A stretch of 64,000 nucleotides of DNA from Desulfolutivibrio sulfodismutans DSM 3696 (GTDB taxonomy: Bacteria > Desulfobacterota > Desulfovibrionia > Desulfovibrionales > Desulfovibrionaceae). Shown piece by piece: positions 61,249 through 64,000 of this stretch. The position numbers and the translations under genes were made by a program. The notes beneath the pieces are model-generated. The model saw nothing but the letters and a program-made list of their open reading frames with translations. It made no database searches and was not told where the DNA came from. Each line of letters begins with the position of its first letter. Positions within the stretch are counted from its first letter, which is position 1. The stretch covers positions 1,777,501 to 1,841,500 of the forward strand of contig NZ_CP045504.1 in the NCBI RefSeq assembly GCF_013376455.1, given 5' to 3'.

Positions 61249-62715
61249 ATGGCCCACACCCCAAAAAACACCTCGCCTTCCGAGAAAAAAGACGCCGCCT
61301 ATTCCCACGGCATCCTCGCCAAGTTCCTGCATCTGGCCGGGGCCCAATGGCTGCGCGACGGCCTGCACACGGTCTTCCTCATCTATCTGGCCCGGCAAAG
61401 CACCAGCGACTATGGGGAATTCATGGTGGCCTTCGGACTGGCCTCCATCATCCTGTTTCTGGGGGAATTCGGCCTCAACCAACCCCTGGTGGCGTCCTTA
61501 AGCAAAAAATTCACCCACAAGGGCGACATCCTGGCCCAGTACACCCTGCTCAAGGGGGGCATCCTCACGGCCGGATGGCTGGGGGTGCTGATCTTCGTTC
61601 TGTGGCAGGACTACACACCGGGGCTGACGAATCTGGTGTTGGTCATCAGCGCCGGGGTGGGGCTGGAGGCCCTGGCCAGTTCCTTTTTCGTGGCCATCCG
61701 GGTGGAGGGCCGCCAGGATCTGGAGGCCCGCATCCGGGCCGTGGCCGCCCTTTTAGGATACGGCTGGGGGCTTTCGCTCTTGATCGCCGGGGCCGCGCCG
61801 CACTGGATCGCGCTTTTCAAGCTCATTGAAAACGGCGTCAACCTGGCGGGCGGCATCTGGATGGCCCTGGCCAAGACCGATTTCGAAGGGCTGACGCTCA
61901 AGCGCAAATCCCTGGCCCGCACCTGGGCCACGGCCAAAAACGGGGCGATATTCGTGCTCATGGCCCTGGCGGCCATCCTCTACAACAAGGCCAACGTCTA
62001 TTTCCTGCAAGGCCAGGCCGGGCCCACCAAGGTGGCCCAGTACAGCGCCACCTGGGAACTGGTGGACGGCATGGCCATCCTGGTCTCCAACCTGCTCCTG
62101 CGCAGCGTCCTGTACCCGCTGTTCGTCCGGCTGTGGAAAAACGACAGGCAGGAGTTCGGGCGTCTGGCTTCGGACTGCCTGCGCTGGCTTATCGGCATTT
62201 CCCTGCCGGTGATGTTCGTGCTCTACGTCGAGTCCGACCGCATCATCGGGGCCATCTACGGCGGGGCCTACCACGAGGCCATGTGGATGCAGAAATACCT
62301 GGTGTTCACCATCATCTGCGCCTTCGTCCACAACCTGGCCGCCTACCTGATGATGAGCCAGGGCAGGGAACGGCTCCTGCTTTTCATCTACGTGGCCGGG
62401 CTGGCCGTGAACCTCGTCCTGTGCGCCACGCTTATTCCGGCCGATCCCCTGCTCGGGGCCTGCCTGGCCATGCTCGTCACCAAGGCCGCCGTGGCCCTGG
62501 CCTCCACCGCCTACTGCCATTTCAGCATGCACATCATCAACCTGCGCGCCCTGGCCCCCATCGGCCTGGCCCTGGCCGCCGGATGCGGCCTGTATCTCCT
62601 TTTGGGGCTCACTGGCGTGCGGGAGCTGGCCGAGGCGGCGGCCCTGATCCCCTTCGTCTTCCTGGTCCGAAAATGGCGGGCCGAGATCAAGGCCCGGCAG
62701 GCGGCCGTCCCGTAA
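61249..62715 (+). CDS. Polysaccharide flippase (Wzx/MOP superfamily)
   Basis: 488 residues from the ATG at 61249; an ATG at 61219 inside the preceding gene is possible but has no better site. Twelve to fourteen membrane segments with the oligosaccharide-flippase pattern (FGLASIILFLGEFGLNQPLV, YNKANVYFLQGQAGPTKVAQ, SNLLLRSVLYPLFVRLWKND). It should move a lipid-linked saccharide across the inner membrane. No glycosyltransferase or other polysaccharide gene is nearby, which is unusual. It may be transcribed with the importer upstream. Confidence 0.85.
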   Translation: MAHTPKNTSPSEKKDAAYSHGILAKFLHLAGAQWLRDGLHTVFLIYLARQSTSDYGEFMVAFGLASIILFLGEFGLNQPLVASLSKKFTHKGDILAQYTLLKGGILTAGWLGVLIFVLWQDYTPGLTNLVLVISAGVGLEALASSFFVAIRVEGRQDLEARIRAVAALLGYGWGLSLLIAGAAPHWIALFKLIENGVNLAGGIWMALAKTDFEGLTLKRKSLARTWATAKNGAIFVLMALAAILYNKANVYFLQGQAGPTKVAQYSATWELVDGMAILVSNLLLRSVLYPLFVRLWKNDRQEFGRLASDCLRWLIGISLPVMFVLYVESDRIIGAIYGGAYHEAMWMQKYLVFTIICAFVHNLAAYLMMSQGRERLLLFIYVAGLAVNLVLCATLIPADPLLGACLAMLVTKAAVALASTAYCHFSMHIINLRALAPIGLALAAGCGLYLLLGLTGVRELAEAAALIPFVFLVRKWRAEIKARQAAVP

Positions 62716-62854
62716 CGCCCCCCTTCCCGGTAGGGACACGGAAGTCCGGCGGTCGGCGGTCGGTCCTCCTCTCGGAGAATATCGGCATCAGTCAGATCAT
62801 GCGCCGCCGTATTCGGCCATATCATGTGCTCGCGACACGCCCCGGGAATTGCCT

Positions 62855-62883
62855 TTGCCAAACGACTGTAACATTCGTAATGT
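62855..62883 (+). promoter_or_regulatory. Candidate promoter of the XXXCH/GAK genes
   Basis: TTGCCA (62855-62860), 17 bases, TAATGT (62878-62883), in a locally AT-rich patch about 95 bases before the XXXCH gene. The 262 bases between the flippase and that gene hold no gene. Confidence 0.4.
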
Positions 62884-62977
62884 AGCGTATCCCGAAATGG
62901 CCGTCGCACGGCGCCGCCGCGCGAAGGCCGGACACCGCGAACGCTCACCCCATGCCGTGAGCGGGAGGCAAGCGCAT

Positions 62978-63565
62978 ATGGCCCTGCCCATCAAGCCCAA
63001 ACTGGAAAAGACCCTGCCACGAGACGAACTGGCCGATTTTTTGCGCCAGTTGGCCGCCCAGGCCCAGTCGGGCGCCTTGGATTTTCCCGGCGGCTCCGTG
63101 CCCCTGGCGGGCATGAAGACGCTCAAAATCGCGGTCAAGGACTCGGGAGAGGCCCTGACCGTCAAGGTGCGCCTGAAATATCCCAAACCCGAACCGGCCC
63201 ACGCCCTGCCCGGCGGAAGCGGGGAGACGCCCGTCCCCGGCGGGAAAAGCGGCCCGGCGGCCGCCGGAGCCTCCCTGCGTCCCCGGTACAAGTCGCTGAA
63301 AAAACGCATGAAGCGCGATTTCAAGGACATCGGGGCCGCCCTGGCCGCCGGGAGCGCCCCCCGGCCGGACACCCTGGCCGCCTTCGTGGCCGATTCCCGG
63401 CTCATGACCACCTACCGGGGCAAGGGCGACGACCAGTATCCGGCCTATCTGGAGGCGGTGGCCGCCTTGGAGGCCGCCCAGGCGGCCGACGACCTGGAGG
63501 CCATGTCCCGGGGCTACCGGGAACTGGCCCTGTGCAAAAAGAAATGCCATGCCGGACACGCCTGA
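62978..63565 (+). CDS. GAK system XXXCH-type protein
   Basis: 195 residues from the ATG at 62978 (GGGAGG upstream). An N-terminal domain of about 70 residues (LPRDELADFLRQLAAQAQSG, then LKIAVKDSGEALTVKVRLKY) is joined by a Gly/Pro linker to a basic helical region (KSLKKRMKRDFKDIGAAL). The C-terminus ends in CKKKCHAGHA, the terminal CH motif of the XXXCH family. This family belongs to the GAK set (ATP-grasp, amphi-Trp and HPr-kinase-related proteins) of unknown function in Desulfovibrio-like bacteria. The next gene follows after one base. The family call rests on remembered features. Confidence 0.7.
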   Translation: MALPIKPKLEKTLPRDELADFLRQLAAQAQSGALDFPGGSVPLAGMKTLKIAVKDSGEALTVKVRLKYPKPEPAHALPGGSGETPVPGGKSGPAAAGASLRPRYKSLKKRMKRDFKDIGAALAAGSAPRPDTLAAFVADSRLMTTYRGKGDDQYPAYLEAVAALEAAQAADDLEAMSRGYRELALCKKKCHAGHA

Positions 63566-63566
63566 T

Positions 63567-64000
63567 ATGGGCGAACACAAGGCGGTACCCATGGAAGCGG
63601 TAAAAAAAATCGGCGCGGCGGCCCGATGCGCGGACATTGATCTGCGGGAGGTGCCCGGCGAGGCCACCGAGGAAGAGCGGGCGGCGTTTTTCCAGGTGAT
63701 CTCCACGCAGCTTTCCCCGGAGCAGATCATCCGGATCACCCAGCCGCAGCAGACCTATCCCCGCCAGGACTATGTCCTGGCCGTCCATTGGCATCCCGAA
63801 CAGGTGCCCATGGAGCTTGTGGACCAGCGCCTGGACGCCCTCTACCCCCACAGCCAGGGGGAACTGGTCATCCCCACCCAGCACAACGTGCTCTTGCACC
63901 GGGGCGACTATTCCGGGGTGGAGGTGGACTGCTATTCCCGGGGGTTCAACCGCAAGGTGCAGCTCCTTTTGCATTTCAAGGACATCAAGATGGAGCGGGC
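63567..64000 (+). CDS. Unknown protein, 3' end beyond the window, coupled to the XXXCH gene
   Basis: Open from the ATG at 63567, one base after the XXXCH stop (TGAT-ATG), to the window end, so at least 144 residues. A second ATG at 63591 is possible. Visible features are VKKIGAAARCADIDLREVPG, the histidine-rich strand YVLAVHWHPEQVPMELVDQR, IPTQHNVLLHRGDYSGVEVD and CYSRGFNRKVQLLLHFKDIK. The HWHPE and TQHN histidines could bind metal, as in PHP- or amidohydrolase-like enzymes, but no family was recognised. The coupling suggests a role in the GAK set. Confidence 0.65.
   Translation, partial: MGEHKAVPMEAVKKIGAAARCADIDLREVPGEATEEERAAFFQVISTQLSPEQIIRITQPQQTYPRQDYVLAVHWHPEQVPMELVDQRLDALYPHSQGELVIPTQHNVLLHRGDYSGVEVDCYSRGFNRKVQLLLHFKDIKMER

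Noticed and set aside
1-64000. CRISPR arrays, tRNA or rRNA genes
   Set aside because: No regularly spaced repeat array, cloverleaf sequence or rRNA stretch was seen anywhere in the window.

Overview
The window is a high-GC chromosomal segment that most resembles a Desulfovibrionaceae sulfate reducer (Desulfovibrio and relatives). The reasons are an uninterrupted mraZ-to-ftsZ cluster without ddl followed by a coupled radical SAM gene, an octaheme cytochrome with a cytochrome b partner, a CbiK-type cobaltochelatase under a cobalamin riboswitch, and a GAK-type XXXCH protein at the right edge. This placement comes from gene content only; no search was run.

Layout. 1-4 kb: the 3' part of folC, then an AT-rich insert with an AAA ATPase and a TOPRIM/DUF4276-like gene, an AbrB-type gene, and a second copy of the folC 3' end. 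4-9.5 kb: a chemoreceptor, riboswitch-controlled cbiK with a very histidine-rich N-terminus, and a solute-binding sensor kinase. 9.6-19.5 kb: a minus-strand block of TadE-TadG-TadE, a TPR lipoprotein, a hybrid response-regulator kinase and a HerA-like ATPase, followed by a dual-OB/DUF488/DUF488 insert and a second copy of the herA 3' end. 20-23 kb: hicAB, a small insert with one secreted protein, a second copy of the hicB 3' end, an AT-rich membrane-protein gene and a LysE exporter. 23.5-42.8 kb: radical SAM gene plus the complete minus-strand dcw cluster (ftsZ, ftsA, ftsQ, murB, murC, murG, ftsW, murD, mraY, murF, murE, ftsI, ftsL, rsmH, mraZ), headed by a 10-bp-periodic MraZ operator. 43-51.5 kb: HD-GYP, CBS and HD proteins, an MFS transporter, the octaheme cytochrome/cytochrome b pair, rplM-rpsI. 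51.5-64 kb: a CHASE2 cyclase coupled to mnmE, an RNase H-like exonuclease, a BMP-type ABC importer, a flippase, and the start of a GAK-associated locus.

The main unexplained signal is a pattern seen three times within 22 kb. In each case a complete gene (folC, herA, hicB) is followed by foreign-looking cargo, and then by a headless direct repeat of that gene's own 3' end in the same orientation (about 261, 103 and 80 bp). No integrase, transposase or tRNA is visible. The layout is what a single crossover of a circular molecule carrying a gene 3' end would leave, or what site-specific integration into gene ends with restoration of the reading frame would leave. The cargoes (ATPase/TOPRIM pair, DUF488/dual-OB operon, secreted protein) resemble accessory or defence genes.

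How the genes work together: the dcw block makes lipid II and builds the septum; mraZ probably controls the block through its own operator. The TPR/kinase/HerA block looks like one operon that originally continued into the sensor kinase at 7.9-9.5 kb before the DUF488 insert separated them. The cytochrome pair probably links membrane quinol to a periplasmic multiheme reductase.
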